From Desulfotruncus alcoholivorax DSM 16058 (GTDB lineage: Bacteria; Bacillota; Desulfotomaculia; Desulfotomaculales; Desulfallaceae): a DNA stretch of 64,000 nucleotides. Location: the NCBI RefSeq assembly GCF_000430885.1, contig NZ_AUMW01000019.1, positions 1 through 64,000 of the forward strand, in the 5' to 3' direction. Position numbers and translations under genes: made by a program. Below, in pieces: positions 28,970-38,822 of the stretch (position 1 is the first letter of the stretch; each line of letters begins with the position of its first letter). The notes below the pieces were generated by a model. The model had not been told where the DNA came from. It ran no database searches and saw only the letters and a program-made list of their open reading frames with translations.

Positions 28970-28970
28970 A

Positions 28971-31784
28971 TTAATCCCCCCTGAGGGACCGGAGGAAGAG
29001 GGCGGTGTGGGAGACGGGGGACCGGGCGACCTCTTCGGGGGTGCCGGTGGCCAGCACCTCGCCGCCCCTGGCGCCGCCTTCCGGGCCCAGGTCGATGATA
29101 TAATCGGCGGTTTTAATCACGTCCAGGTTGTGCTCGATTACCAGCACGGTATCTCCGGCGTCCACCAGCCGGTGCAGCACGTCCAGCAGGCGGTGAATAT
29201 CCGCAATGTGCAGCCCGGTGGTGGGCTCGTCCAAGATATACATAGTTTTGCCGTTGGAACGCCTGGACAGCTCCGTGGCCAGCTTAACCCGCTGCGCTTC
29301 GCCCCCCGATAATTCAGGCGCGGGCTGGCCCAGCCTGATGTACCCGAGCCCGACGTCATACAGCGTCTGCAGCTTGCGCTGTATTTTGGGCAGGTTTTTG
29401 AAAAACTCCAGCGCTTGCTCCACCGTCATATCCAGCACGTCGGAAATGCTTTTGCCCTTGTACTTGATCTCCAGCGTTTCCCGGTTATAGCGCTTGCCCT
29501 TGCAAACCTCGCACGGGACATAAACGTCCGGCAGAAAATGCATCTCAATCTTAATGATGCCGTCACCGTGGCAGGCTTCGCAACGCCCGCCTTTGACATT
29601 AAAGCTGAACCGGCCTGGACGGTAGCCCCGGGCCCGGGCCTCGGGCAGCTGGGTGAACAGGTCCCGGATATCAGTGAAGACCCCGGTATAAGTGGCCGGG
29701 TTGGACCGCGGCGTGCGCCCGATGGGCGACTGGTTCACGTCAATCACCTTGTCCAGGTATTCCAGGCCGCGGATTTCGCGGCAGGCGCCGGGCTTGGTCC
29801 TGGCCCGGTTCAGCTCCTGGGCCAGTTTCTTATACAATATTTCGTTCACCAGGGTGCTTTTACCCGAACCGGAAACCCCGGTTACACAAATAAACAGTCC
29901 CAGGGGAAAGTCCACGTCGATATTTTTTAAATTATGTTCCGCAGCGCCCACCACGGTAACCACTTTGCCGTTCGGCCGGCGGCGCGCCGGCGGCACCGGA
30001 ATTTTCTTCTTCCCGCTGAGGTACTGGCCGGTGATGGATTCGGGAACGGCCATAATATCCTCCACCGTGCCGCTGGCCACCACGCGGCCGCCGTGCACCC
30101 CCGCGCCGGGTCCGATATCGATCACATGGTCGGCCTTTAAGATAGTTTCTTCATCATGCTCCACCACGATCAAGGTGTTGCCCAGATCCCTCAGCCGCTC
30201 CAGCGTCTCCAGCAGGCGGCGGTTGTCCCGCTGGTGCAGCCCGATGCTGGGCTCGTCCAGAATGTACAGCACCCCCACCAGGCCGCTGCCGATCTGGGTG
30301 GCCAGGCGAATCCGCTGGGCCTCGCCCCCGGAAAGCGTTCCCGCAGCCCGGTCCAGCGTCAGGTAGTCCAAACCCACGTTCACCAGGAACCCCAGCCGGG
30401 CGTCTATTTCCTTCAGCACCTGCCAGGCAATCACCCGCTCCCGCTCGTTTAAATCCAAACCTTCCAGGAACTGCTTCGCCTCCAGCACCGATAAAGAGGT
30501 CACCTCATTGATCGAACGGCCCCCGATCTTCACCGCCAGCGCTTCAGGCTTGAGCCTGGCTCCACGGCAGGCCGGGCACGGGCGGGTGCTCATGTATTGT
30601 TCTATTTCCTCCCGCATATAGTCTGAATTTGTCTCCCGGTATCGCCTGCTCAGGTTATTAATCACACCCTCAAAGGGCACCCGGTAGGTGTGCCTGTTTC
30701 CATAGCTGTCCATAAGATTGACATTGATGATTTCCCGGCCGGTGCCGTAAAGCAGCTTGTCCAGGTGAGCGGGATCCATATCCCGCACCGGCGTATCCAG
30801 GTCGAACCCGTAATGGCCGGCAACGGCCTCCAGGTAACGCATGCCATTCAGGCTTTTAAGCCACGGCTCGATGGCGCCCTGGCGCACCGTCATGCTTTTG
30901 TCGGGAATGACCAGTTCGGGGTCCAGCTCCATTTTAAAACCAAGGCCCGTGCACTCCGGGCAGGCCCCGAAGGGACTGTTGAAGGAGAACAGCCTGGGCG
31001 CAATTTCAGTTATGCTGATGCCGCAATCAACGCAGGCGAAATTTTCACTGTAAACAATCTCCTCGCCGCCGGCCACCGCGGCAATAGCCACACCGCCCCC
31101 GTGTTTCAGCGCGGTTTCCAGTGAATCGGCCATCCGCTTGGCCGACCCCGGTCGGATCACAATCCGGTCGACCACAATTTCAATGGTGTGCTTTTTATTT
31201 TTGTCCAGCTTGATTTCTTCGTTGATGTCCAGAATTTCACCGTCCACCCGAACGCGGACGAAGCCCTCGCGGCGGATTTCCTCCACCAGCTTCACATGCT
31301 CGCCCTTTTTGCCCCGCACAACCGGGGCCAGCAACTGCAGACGCGCGCCTTCCGGCAGTTCCAGCAGCTGGTCCACGATTTGCTGCACTGTTTGGCGGGT
31401 GATGGGCCTGCCGCACTGCGGGCAGTGGGGCCGCCCCACCCTGGCAAACAGCAGGCGCAGGTAATCATATATCTCGGTAACCGTACCAACGGTGGAGCGG
31501 GGATTGTGGCTGGTTGTTTTTTGATCGATGGAAATGGCCGGGGACAGGCCCTCGATGTAATCCACGTCGGGCTTGTTCATCTGGCCTAGAAACTGGCGGG
31601 CATAAGCAGAAAGAGACTCCACGTAACGGCGCTGGCCCTCGGCGTAAATTGTGTCGAAGGCCAGGGAAGACTTGCCCGAACCGGAAAGCCCGGTAATAAC
31701 AACCAGCTTGTCCCGGGGGATCTCCACGTTAATGTTTTTAAGGTTGTGGGCCCGGGCGCCCCTGACCACAATTTTGTCCTGCAT
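28971..31784 (-). CDS. uvrA: Excinuclease ABC subunit A
   Basis: A 937-residue UvrA, the damage-sensing ABC ATPase dimer. Two Walker A motifs ([13 protein letters not shown] near 31 and [12 protein letters not shown] near 640), two signature loops (LSGGEAQRI and LSGGEAQRV) and zinc-binding Cys sets (CPQCGRP near 120, CVDCG near 253, CEACHGDG near 740, CEVCKGKRY near 760). ATG after GGAGG. A likely LexA box lies about 35 bp upstream. It is coupled to uvrC; uvrB lies 182 bp upstream in the same orientation. Confidence 0.98.
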   Translation of the reverse strand: MQDKIVVRGARAHNLKNINVEIPRDKLVVITGLSGSGKSSLAFDTIYAEGQRRYVESLSAYARQFLGQMNKPDVDYIEGLSPAISIDQKTTSHNPRSTVGTVTEIYDYLRLLFARVGRPHCPQCGRPITRQTVQQIVDQLLELPEGARLQLLAPVVRGKKGEHVKLVEEIRREGFVRVRVDGEILDINEEIKLDKNKKHTIEIVVDRIVIRPGSAKRMADSLETALKHGGGVAIAAVAGGEEIVYSENFACVDCGISITEIAPRLFSFNSPFGACPECTGLGFKMELDPELVIPDKSMTVRQGAIEPWLKSLNGMRYLEAVAGHYGFDLDTPVRDMDPAHLDKLLYGTGREIINVNLMDSYGNRHTYRVPFEGVINNLSRRYRETNSDYMREEIEQYMSTRPCPACRGARLKPEALAVKIGGRSINEVTSLSVLEAKQFLEGLDLNERERVIAWQVLKEIDARLGFLVNVGLDYLTLDRAAGTLSGGEAQRIRLATQIGSGLVGVLYILDEPSIGLHQRDNRRLLETLERLRDLGNTLIVVEHDEETILKADHVIDIGPGAGVHGGRVVASGTVEDIMAVPESITGQYLSGKKKIPVPPARRRPNGKVVTVVGAAEHNLKNIDVDFPLGLFICVTGVSGSGKSTLVNEILYKKLAQELNRARTKPGACREIRGLEYLDKVIDVNQSPIGRTPRSNPATYTGVFTDIRDLFTQLPEARARGYRPGRFSFNVKGGRCEACHGDGIIKIEMHFLPDVYVPCEVCKGKRYNRETLEIKYKGKSISDVLDMTVEQALEFFKNLPKIQRKLQTLYDVGLGYIRLGQPAPELSGGEAQRVKLATELSRRSNGKTMYILDEPTTGLHIADIHRLLDVLHRLVDAGDTVLVIEHNLDVIKTADYIIDLGPEGGARGGEVLATGTPEEVARSPVSHTALFLRSLRGD

Positions 31785-31818
31785 TATTTCCTCCCAAAAT
31801 CAAATAGGTTATCCCTGC

Positions 31819-31832
31819 CAAACATTCGTTCT
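31819..31832 (-). promoter_or_regulatory. Candidate LexA (SOS) box upstream of uvrA
   Basis: On the minus strand AGAACGAATGTTTG, close to the Gram-positive consensus CGAACATATGTTCG (GAAC-N4-GTTT). It lies just downstream of TATATT at 31839-31844, where a bound repressor would block transcription. Confidence 0.55.
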
Positions 31833-31887
31833 ATTTCAATATACCACATATTATTGTTAAATTAAATCTATTTTATTTGGTCAAATC

Positions 31888-31921
31888 GTTGTAGAGGCGG
31901 ACGACCCTGTCCAACCGCCCC
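31888..31921. repeat. GGCGGACGACCCTGTCC repeat
   Basis: GTAGAGGCGGACGACCCTG followed by TCCAACCGCCCC, matching the palindrome at 36003-36038. Confidence 0.55.
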
Positions 31922-31966
31922 AGCCCCCCCTTTTTCTCTTTACTATATCAGAGGGAAAATTTGGAA

Positions 31967-33994
31967 TCAATATGCGGTTTCGGGGACGGCGGGGGTGATG
32001 TGTTTGTCGCGGCCGCGGAGTTCCAGGCGCAGCTCGATGATGGCGTCCCTGAGCCGGGCGGCCTGTTCGAATTCCAGCCGGCGGGCGGCGTCCTGCATTT
32101 CTTTTTCCAGCCGGGCCAGCATTTGCTTGATTTCTTTCTTGGTCAGCCTGCCCTTTTTGTCCCCGGCCTCGTAAATGGCCGGTGTTTCCGCCACTTTGGT
32201 GGCTTCAATCACCTCGTGCACCGCCTTGCGGATGGTCTGCGGGGTGATGCCGTGCTCCAGGTTGAACGCGGTTTGAATTTTGCGGCGGCGCTCGGTTTCT
32301 TCGATGGCCCTGGCCATGGAATCGGTTATTTTATCGGCGTAAAGAATCACCCGCCCGTTGACGTTCCGGGCGGCCCGGCCGATGGTCTGGATCAGCGAGC
32401 GCTCGGAGCGCAGGTAGCCTTCCTTGTCGGCGTCCAGGATGGCCACCAGGCTCACCTCGGGCAGGTCCAGGCCCTCCCGCAGCAGGTTGATCCCCACCAG
32501 CACGTCAAAAGTGCCCAGCCGCAGGTCCCGGATAATTTCCATCCGCTCGATGGTGTGCACTTCCGAGTGCATATAGCGGACCTTAATGCCGGTTTCACGC
32601 AAATAATCTGTAAGGTCCTCGGCCATTTTCTTGGTCAGTGTGGTGATCAGCACCCTTTCTTTCCTGGCCACCCGGTTGTATATTTCACCGATCAGGTCAT
32701 CAATCTGACCCCTGGTAGGCCGCACGGACAGTTCCGGGTCGACCAGCCCGGTGGGCCGGATGATCTGCTCCACTACCCGGTCGCTCAGTTCCAATTCGTA
32801 GGGCCCCGGGGTGGCGCTGGCGTAGATCACCTGGCCCAGGTGCCGCTCAAACTCTTCAAACGTCAGCGGCCTGTTGTCGAAGGCCGAGGGCAGGCGAAAG
32901 CCGTGCTCCACCAGCGACTCTTTGCGGGAGCGGTCCCCGTTGTACATGGCCCGCACCTGGGGTATAGTGACATGGGATTCGTCAATTACCATTAAAAAGT
33001 CGTCCGGAAAATAGTCCAGCAGCGTGTAAGGCGGCTCGCCCGGCCGGCGCCCGGTAAGGTGCCGGGAATAGTTTTCAATACCGCTGCAGAACCCCATCTC
33101 CTGCATCATTTCAAGATCATACCGGGTGCGCTGCTCCAGCCGCTGGGCCTCCAGCAGCTTATCCCGCTGCCGCAGCTCGTACAGCCGCTCCTCCAGTTCT
33201 TCCTCTATTTTGCTGATGGCCCCCAGCATCCGCTCCCGGGTGGTGGCGTAGTGGGAGGCGGGGAAAATGGACACGTGCTGCCGCTCACCGGTAATTTCAC
33301 CGGTCAGCACGTCAAATTCCAGCAGCCGCTCCACCTCGTCGCCAAAAAAATCCACCCGGACGGCCCGTTCCGAGTTGCCCGCCGGAAATATCTCCAGCAC
33401 GTCGCCCCGCACCCGGAACTTGCCCCGGGTAAAGTTCATGTCGTTGCGCTCGTACTGGATGTCCACCAGGCGCCGCAGTACCGCGTCGCGGTCGTACTCA
33501 CCCCCCCGGCGCAGCGAAAGCACCAGGGTGCTGTACTGCTCGGGGTCGCCCAAACCGTAAATACAGGAAACACTGGCCACGATGATCACGTCCCGCCGCT
33601 CAAACAGCGCGCAGGTGGCCGAGTGGCGCAGTTTATCTATTTCATCGTTGATGGAAGAATCCTTTTCGATGTAGGTGTCGGTGTGGGGGATGTAGGCCTC
33701 GGGTTGATAGTAGTCATAATAGCTGACAAAATACTCCACCGCGTTGTCCGGGAAAAACTCCTTAAACTCGCTGCACAGCTGTGCCGCCAGCGTCTTATTG
33801 TGGGCCAGCACCAGCGTCGGCCGCTGCACCCGCTGGATCACTTGGGCTATGGTGTAGGTCTTGCCGCTGCCGGTGACACCCAGCAGGGTCTGGTGCTTCA
33901 GCCCGTCCTCGAGACCCTCAACCAGTTGATCTATTGCCTTGGGCTGATCGCCCCTGGGCTCGTAATCGGACTTAAGTTTAAATTTATGCTCCAT
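31967..33994 (-). CDS. uvrB: Excinuclease ABC subunit B
   Basis: A 675-residue UvrB helicase. Walker [11 protein letters not shown] is near 39, the beta-hairpin region [12 protein letters not shown] near 92 inserts between DNA strands, DESHVT is the Walker B, and the C terminus carries the UVR motif ([20 protein letters not shown]) that contacts UvrC. ATG start. TATAAT about 25 bp upstream of the start suggests its own promoter; no clear LexA box was seen ahead of it. Confidence 0.98.
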   Translation of the reverse strand: MEHKFKLKSDYEPRGDQPKAIDQLVEGLEDGLKHQTLLGVTGSGKTYTIAQVIQRVQRPTLVLAHNKTLAAQLCSEFKEFFPDNAVEYFVSYYDYYQPEAYIPHTDTYIEKDSSINDEIDKLRHSATCALFERRDVIIVASVSCIYGLGDPEQYSTLVLSLRRGGEYDRDAVLRRLVDIQYERNDMNFTRGKFRVRGDVLEIFPAGNSERAVRVDFFGDEVERLLEFDVLTGEITGERQHVSIFPASHYATTRERMLGAISKIEEELEERLYELRQRDKLLEAQRLEQRTRYDLEMMQEMGFCSGIENYSRHLTGRRPGEPPYTLLDYFPDDFLMVIDESHVTIPQVRAMYNGDRSRKESLVEHGFRLPSAFDNRPLTFEEFERHLGQVIYASATPGPYELELSDRVVEQIIRPTGLVDPELSVRPTRGQIDDLIGEIYNRVARKERVLITTLTKKMAEDLTDYLRETGIKVRYMHSEVHTIERMEIIRDLRLGTFDVLVGINLLREGLDLPEVSLVAILDADKEGYLRSERSLIQTIGRAARNVNGRVILYADKITDSMARAIEETERRRKIQTAFNLEHGITPQTIRKAVHEVIEATKVAETPAIYEAGDKKGRLTKKEIKQMLARLEKEMQDAARRLEFEQAARLRDAIIELRLELRGRDKHITPAVPETAY

Positions 33995-34085
33995 ACTCGC
34001 TCACCCCGGCTAAATTATATCACACCGAGCAATGGTAAAAAAACGCACCAATCCAGTCCCTTCCAAGCTCGATTTCCATTACTGT

Positions 34086-34170
34086 TCAGGTATTCAGAAT
34101 TCAGGAGTCAGAATTCAGAATAATTTGAGACGATAAACCGTTCTCCCATCCTGACTCCTGACTCCTGAGT
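34086..34170. repeat. Dispersed CAGAATTC/CTGACTCCTGA repeat, copy D
   Basis: Arms TCAGGAGTCAGAATTCAG and CTGACTCCTGACTCCTGA around GAGACGATAAACCGTTCTC, the clearest copy of this family. It lies between the SLH gene and uvrB. Confidence 0.85.
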
Positions 34171-34185
34171 AATTACTTATTTCCC

Positions 34186-35676
34186 TTATATACTCCCTTT
34201 TGTTTTCATTAACAAGTATACCGCCCGGGCCGCGTCAGCGCGGGAAAACAGCTTTGTTGGCCGCATATATCCGGGTTCCGTAACCTGCAGCAAACCCTGC
34301 TGCATTGCAACCAGAATGTATGGACAGGCCCATTCATTAATAGCAGCATAGTCGTTCTTAAAATAAGCTTTGCAATAAGCCGAAGCCTTGGCCGGGTCGG
34401 GCAATTCCGCCCCGGTGGCTCTCGCCAGTACAATCCCCGCCTGCTCCCGGGTCATTGGTGCATCCGGGCGGAATTCCAGCCCTCCGTTCTTTCCTGGAAA
34501 ACCGGAAAATAACCCGTTGCGGGCAGCGGTTTCTATGGGCATCCGCTCAAAAAGGCTCATTTTGGACAGGTCGGTAAAAGTGGGCATAACAAGTGCATCC
34601 CCTATGTTACCGGGAAGATGGAGCGCCTTCACGACCAGACCGGCCATTTCCCTCCTCGTGATGGGTGTTTCTGCATTATTATTGTCAATTAACCCAAAAT
34701 AACCTTGTTTGACCCGGTTGCCATTGGGATATACCGCCAAGGGTTCCATAACCCCCTTTGCCCACAGTGCCAGCACATAGGGACGGCTCCAGGCAACAGG
34801 TGATTTCTTCCCGGCCTGCGGGTAAAAATCCGTAAAGTCGCCTGTTTTCTTCACCACGACATAGGCACCAAAAACTGCATTTTTAACTTTAACCGTAATG
34901 GTATTGGATTTGGTGTCAACCACTCCTCCTAAATTTTGAACCAGCGGAAATGAAAACCCGTTTGAAATATAAGACGGTTCCAGTCGCAGCACGGTAAGCA
35001 GGTAGGAATCCGTACCGCTTACCTGCGGGTCATATTCAAAAGTAAGTTCCGCTTCGCCGTTGATAGTGCAATTGGTGCTGTAATCCGCGGTAAAGGTAAA
35101 AATGTTACTGATATAATTTGCATCGGAAGAAGGCTTGAAGGAGGGAGCAGCCACAGAAAATTTGACTTTTTGGTAAGGCGCCGCTTTCCCGTTAAACATA
35201 ACGGCATTTTGTTTAGGCAGGCTTACCTGAAGAGCACCGTCAAACAATTTTAATTTTTTGCCTGCCAGGGTTAGATCATTGATTACATAATTTATTCCCG
35301 GGACATTGCCGCCCAAATAATTTATTTCATACTTTTCCGTGACTTTTTTATTATTGGCGGTATCGGTGGCGACAACCTGAATGGTATTCTTTCCGGTCTT
35401 CAACTCCAGACCATAAACGTCCCACCCGCCCCCTGCTTCATCCGCTTCTTTACCGTTTACGGTAACCTTGTCCGCTCTTGAATTGGTGAATACAGTAACA
35501 TCGACGATGTTGGACAATGACGTCTCGCTCACCCGCTTCAATCCCGAACCATCATCAAAATAAACCGTTTTAATACTGACATCCGCCGCCTCAGCTTCCA
35601 AAACAAAGGCAAAACCGGCAATTGTCAAAAGTATGACCATAAGTATGCCTTTAATCAATGATTGTCTTTTTTTCAT
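34186..35676 (-). CDS. SLH-domain cell-surface protein
   Basis: A 496-residue exported protein. The start at ATG 35676 gives a typical signal peptide (KKR, then LMVILLTIAGFAFVLEAEA), with cleavage expected after AEA-A; the longer frame upstream is repeat DNA. Residues about 30-300 are beta-rich and unlike anything I can name; an Ig-like segment with VNGKEADEA is suggested. The last about 170 residues hold S-layer homology repeats (TDLSKMSLFERMPIETAARN, FRPDAPMTREQAGIVLARA, RPTKLFSRADAARAVYLL) that bind pyruvylated wall polymer. The ribosome-binding AGGAGG is 18 nt from ATG, which is long. Confidence 0.82.
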   Translation of the reverse strand: MKKRQSLIKGILMVILLTIAGFAFVLEAEAADVSIKTVYFDDGSGLKRVSETSLSNIVDVTVFTNSRADKVTVNGKEADEAGGGWDVYGLELKTGKNTIQVVATDTANNKKVTEKYEINYLGGNVPGINYVINDLTLAGKKLKLFDGALQVSLPKQNAVMFNGKAAPYQKVKFSVAAPSFKPSSDANYISNIFTFTADYSTNCTINGEAELTFEYDPQVSGTDSYLLTVLRLEPSYISNGFSFPLVQNLGGVVDTKSNTITVKVKNAVFGAYVVVKKTGDFTDFYPQAGKKSPVAWSRPYVLALWAKGVMEPLAVYPNGNRVKQGYFGLIDNNNAETPITRREMAGLVVKALHLPGNIGDALVMPTFTDLSKMSLFERMPIETAARNGLFSGFPGKNGGLEFRPDAPMTREQAGIVLARATGAELPDPAKASAYCKAYFKNDYAAINEWACPYILVAMQQGLLQVTEPGYMRPTKLFSRADAARAVYLLMKTKGSI

Positions 35677-35699
35677 ACCCGTATATATCCAAAACCTCC

Positions 35700-35825
35700 T
35701 ACTACTACAGCGCGCTACGCCACGGGAACGGTTCCATCGTCTTCCCTTCGGCCCTTCGCTTCGCATCGGGGACGCTCGAACCGTCCCCATGGCTCCGCTA
35801 CCTTTAATTTACGCTGTAGTACTAC
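35700..35825. repeat. MITE-like element with terminal inverted repeats
   Basis: TACTACTACAGCG at the left and CGCTGTAGTACTA at the right bound about 125 bp containing GGGAACGGTTCC and GGGGACGCTCGAACCGTCCCC-like palindromes. It sits directly upstream of the SLH gene and may separate it from its promoter. Confidence 0.6.
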
Positions 35826-35901
35826 TGTATTTTCTGTCAATATTCATTAAGTAAGCCGTAATTCCCTGCCTGGATTTTTTTAAACGGCTAATTTAGGGAT
35901 A

Positions 35902-35934
35902 AATAAAAACCCCCCATCGTAAATGATAAGGGGC
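35902..35934 (-). terminator. Intrinsic terminator
   Basis: CCCC/GGGG stem extended by ATC/GAT, followed on the minus strand by GGTTTTTATTT. It probably ends the split lipoprotein gene at 36123. Confidence 0.6.
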
Positions 35935-36002
35935 TGAATCTTTCCAGTTCGCCTATGCCAAAAAACTTTTACATTATCTCCAGATAACCAACAGCCGGCT
36001 CA

Positions 36003-36038
36003 GGGGCGGGCGGACAGGGTCGTCCGCCCTACGACAAC
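36003..36038. repeat. GGCGGACAGGGTCGTCCGCC palindrome
   Basis: Near-perfect inverted repeat; the counterpart of 31888-31921. Confidence 0.6.
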
Positions 36039-36122
36039 CCCTTTTTCATCTTTTGGCCGGCGCCGCGTCAGCGGCAGGGGCGTCTAAATTCAAAATTAAC
36101 TTTATTGCCCCTGCTGCTGTCC

Positions 36123-36623
36123 CTACCGGCCGGCGCCGCCGGTGCCGCCTGCGCCGCCTTTGCCACCCTTGCCCTCCTGCTGACCCTGTCCCCGGCCGCC
36201 CGTTGATTCAATCTTCTGCACTTCACCGTCAATCTGCACTTCCATGGTTTTACCTTCCATGGTGGTAATTTTCAGCATGGTTTTCTTCTGGCCGCCCTCC
36301 TGTCCACCTTGTTGGCCCTGCCCGCTTTGTTGACCTTGCTGACCCTGCCGGCTTTGATCACCCTTGCCTCCACCGTCCTGATCGCCGCCCCGGGTCCCCT
36401 GCCGGCCGCCTTGCTGCCGACCTCCCGCTTCCTTCAATTTCTTCCAGCGTTCTTGCAGCAAATAAGCGTTTTGGGAGGTTATCAGGCGGGCGGGCACTAT
36501 CCTGGCCGGGACACTGTAATCACCGTTATTTACTCGCGCGCTGTACTGCCAGTGCCCGGTTTGGGCCAGATCCACAGCGGCTTCCAGGGCAAACAGCCCC
36601 AGCATTTCCGGCTGCACGTCCAC
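36123..36623 (-). CDS. C-terminal part of a TAG-interrupted sugar-binding-type lipoprotein
   Basis: 166 codons that continue the upstream gene in the same frame after an in-frame TAG at 36636-36638. The first residues (VDVQPEMLGLFALEAAVDLA) are the natural continuation of a periplasmic-binding-protein fold, not a fresh N terminus, and the GTG has no ribosome-binding site. The rest is low-complexity Gly/Gln-rich sequence with one ordered island (TMLKITTMEGKTMEVQIDGE). It is either a pseudogene half or read through, for example as pyrrolysine. Confidence 0.6.
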   Translation of the reverse strand: MDVQPEMLGLFALEAAVDLAQTGHWQYSARVNNGDYSVPARIVPARLITSQNAYLLQERWKKLKEAGGRQQGGRQGTRGGDQDGGGKGDQSRQGQQGQQSGQGQQGGQEGGQKKTMLKITTMEGKTMEVQIDGEVQKIESTGGRGQGQQEGKGGKGGAGGTGGAGR

Positions 36624-36635
36624 TTCGGCGTCGTG

Positions 36636-37658
36636 CTAGCCTTTTACCAGGGCCTGGGAGGCTTTTTCATCGGCGCCCACGCCCACGGTAAGCACATTTT
36701 TATCAAACCCGCCCATTTTCAGATAATCCACCGCCGCCATCGCCAGGCCGCTGTCGTTGGCCAATATGGCGTCCACCTTTTCATTCCTGCTCTTCAGCTT
36801 GGCCAGGGTGGCCGGCACAGAAGCCGGATCCCAGAGCGGGTGATCGTAAACGCCTATAATGTTAATATCCTTTTGCCCCTGCAGTGCCGCTTCCAGTGCA
36901 GCGGTAATTTCCCGGGCTGCCTGGTCCCGCGGGTCACCCCTGAGGATTAAAACATTCAGGGGCCGGTGGCCGGGCAGCTGGGCAACCACGGTGTAATCCA
37001 CCGCGCCGGTTATTTGGCCACTGGTACCACCGGCACCACCGGGTGACGTACTTGAAGCGCCGGCTGCCGACCCTTGCGTCCCGCCCCCGGGGCTGCTGCC
37101 TTGGGAGCCGCCCTGCTGCCCGCCGCCCCCCTGTCCCGGCGTGCCGGTGGGGGGAGGTACCGGTTCTTTTCGGGCTTCCTGCGCCCGCTGCAGCGCTTCC
37201 GTTAAAAACCGGGCCTGCAGGCGGCCCACCAGGTCATGGTCGGAAGCAATGTACCCGTCCACCGGAGTGTTAACCGGCAGGTTCTCCAGCACCACCACCT
37301 TGATGCCCCGCCTGGCCAACTGTTCCACCATGGCCGGCGCAGCTGCGGGGTCCACCGGCTGGAAAACAACTGCCTTTAATTTCTTGCCGGCCAGCTGCTG
37401 CAGCTGTTTTTGCTGTTTGGCCGGGTCATTGCCCGCATCCAGCCAGGTAATCTCAGCATTCACCTTTTTCTTACTGCCGTCCACCGTCTTTTTAATTGTT
37501 TTATTTCCGTCCCGGTTCAAATCAGCCAGTGCAAACCCTATTTTAACCGGCCGTTCCGCAGGTTTGCGCAGCGGCTCACGTTTGCCGCAGCCGGATGCCG
37601 CCAACAGCAACATCAAAACTGAAACCAGTGCAATTACAACCGGTCTTATCTTATTCAT
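36636..37658 (-). CDS. Sugar-binding-type ABC lipoprotein, N-terminal part, ends at in-frame TAG
   Basis: 340 codons of a type I periplasmic binding protein (Peripla_BP_4-like). The start at ATG 37658 gives a lipoprotein signal with lipobox ASGC (Cys24). The fold is seen in KIGFALADLNRDGN, LKAVVFQPVDPAAAPAMV and VDAILANDSGLAMAAVDYLK. A Gly/Ser-rich insert of about 50 residues (about 167-215) interrupts the domain. TAG follows LVKG, where the family continues; the next frame-mate codons restore the fold. No permease or ATPase genes are nearby, so it is an orphan binding protein. With the downstream half it would be 511 residues. Confidence 0.7.
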   Translation of the reverse strand: MNKIRPVVIALVSVLMLLLAASGCGKREPLRKPAERPVKIGFALADLNRDGNKTIKKTVDGSKKKVNAEITWLDAGNDPAKQQKQLQQLAGKKLKAVVFQPVDPAAAPAMVEQLARRGIKVVVLENLPVNTPVDGYIASDHDLVGRLQARFLTEALQRAQEARKEPVPPPTGTPGQGGGGQQGGSQGSSPGGGTQGSAAGASSTSPGGAGGTSGQITGAVDYTVVAQLPGHRPLNVLILRGDPRDQAAREITAALEAALQGQKDINIIGVYDHPLWDPASVPATLAKLKSRNEKVDAILANDSGLAMAAVDYLKMGGFDKNVLTVGVGADEKASQALVKG

Positions 37659-37752
37659 CAAACCACCCCCGGGCAGTTTAGCATTTCGTAAAACCATGTC
37701 TTAATTATGCTTTGCCCCGGGCATTATCTTTATTCCAAATAAATAACGTTAC

Positions 37753-37871
37753 TCAGGAGTCAGAAATCAGAAGTCAGAAATCAGAAGTCAGAATGAGAGA
37801 ACCGGTGAAAACATTTTCTCGGGGCATTTTAGAATTCTGACTACTGACTACTGAATTCTGAATTCCTGAAT
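37753..37871. repeat. Dispersed CAGAATTC/CTGACTCCTGA repeat, copy E (second subtype)
   Basis: The same arms as copies A-D but with a different core, GAACCGGTGAAAACATTTTC and GGGGCATTTT. Copy F at 40213 has the same core inverted. It separates divergent genes. Confidence 0.8.
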
Positions 37872-37929
37872 CTGGCAGATAATGGCATAAAAACTCCGGC
37901 CGGCGCATAACATTAATTGAGGTGATTTG

Positions 37930-38235
37930 ATGAATACGAGATACCTTGAAAATTTTTTAATTTGGTTGTCACCGCTGGCCAAGCAACCACCAAAGCTGCT
38001 GGATGCCGTCAATGAAGCCAAAAGGACCTGGAAACAGGCCCTAATGGATTTTAACCATATTACCGACAGGGATCTGATAGATTTCGCCATCCTCAACATT
38101 AAAGCTTCGGAACGACGCTACATGGCCCTGGTGAGAAAGGCCAAAGAAGAAGGCGTATGCGCCTGGCCGGAGCATGTTTGCGCTGCCGGGCCGGCTCAAA
38201 ATGAAGCTGGAAACCGGAGGGCGCCGGCCGGTTAG
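37930..38235 (+). CDS. YaaL-like protein (DUF2508 family)
   Basis: A 101-residue cytoplasmic protein. The middle (LLDAVNEAKRTWKQALMDFN, then DLIDFAILNIKASERRYMAL) has the DUF2508/YaaL pattern of a two-helix protein of unknown function that is common in spore formers. ATG at 37930 after GAGGTGA; the TTG one codon earlier is less likely. The C-terminal 25 residues are unrelated to the family. It converges exactly with the uracil-DNA glycosylase gene, stop to stop with no gap. Confidence 0.72.
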   Translation: MNTRYLENFLIWLSPLAKQPPKLLDAVNEAKRTWKQALMDFNHITDRDLIDFAILNIKASERRYMALVRKAKEEGVCAWPEHVCAAGPAQNEAGNRRAPAG

Positions 38236-38811
38236 CTAAATGCCCAGTTCGTCCATTTTGGCCCTGATCGATTTCAGGTCGGCCCAGGCCCCGGCCTTGC
38301 GCGATTCGTCACGCAAAAGGGCGGCGGGATGATAAGTGGCGGTAATCCAGTAGCCTTTGCGCTCCGTCCAGCTGCCCCGCACCCTGGTGATCCGCTCTTC
38401 CGGCCCGATAATATGGCGTACCGCCGTGGCACCAAGGCATACGATGATCCGGGGCCGCACGATATCCACCTGCGCCCGCAGGAAGGGCAGGCATTTTTCG
38501 CCTTCTTCCATGGTGGGGGTACGGTTGCCCGGCGGGCGGCATTTGACGATGTTGCAAATCATGGCGTTTTTCTCCCGGTCCAGGCCAATGGCCGCCAGCA
38601 TCCGGTCCAGCAGTTGACCCGCCGGGCCGACAAACGGGCGCCCCTGCAGGTCTTCCTGCTCCCCCGGCCCTTCGCCCACAAACATAACCCGGGATTCCAG
38701 CACTCCCTCGCCGAACACCACATTGGTGCGCCGGGCGGCCAGCGGGCAGGCCCGGCAGCGCAGGCAAACCTGCTTGACTTCGTTCCATCTGGAGAGCTTG
38801 CCAGTATCCAT
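38236..38811 (-). CDS. Uracil-DNA glycosylase, family 4
   Basis: A 191-residue Fe-S uracil-DNA glycosylase. Motif A is GEGPGEQEDLQGRPFVG near 47-63 and motif B HPAALLR near 161. Four cluster Cys are expected at C17/C20-type spacing (CLRCRACPLA) and at VKC and EKC near 88 and 106. It removes uracil from DNA after cytosine deamination or dUTP incorporation. It begins 11 bp after the SIR2-like gene in the same direction, so it may be the third gene of that operon. Confidence 0.93.
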   Translation of the reverse strand: MDTGKLSRWNEVKQVCLRCRACPLAARRTNVVFGEGVLESRVMFVGEGPGEQEDLQGRPFVGPAGQLLDRMLAAIGLDREKNAMICNIVKCRPPGNRTPTMEEGEKCLPFLRAQVDIVRPRIIVCLGATAVRHIIGPEERITRVRGSWTERKGYWITATYHPAALLRDESRKAGAWADLKSIRAKMDELGI

Positions 38812-38822
38812 TTAATTCTCTC

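Larger units (their letters stand above)
35677..36122. other. 446-bp intergenic stretch rich in repeats
   Basis: It holds an inverted-repeat element (35700-35825), a terminator (35902-35934) and a GC-rich palindrome (36003-36038). No gene was seen. Confidence 0.6.

Noticed and set aside
31961-32995. 344-codon plus-strand open frame opposite uvrB
   Set aside because: Antisense shadow of uvrB rich in His, Gln and Pro as expected from reverse frames.
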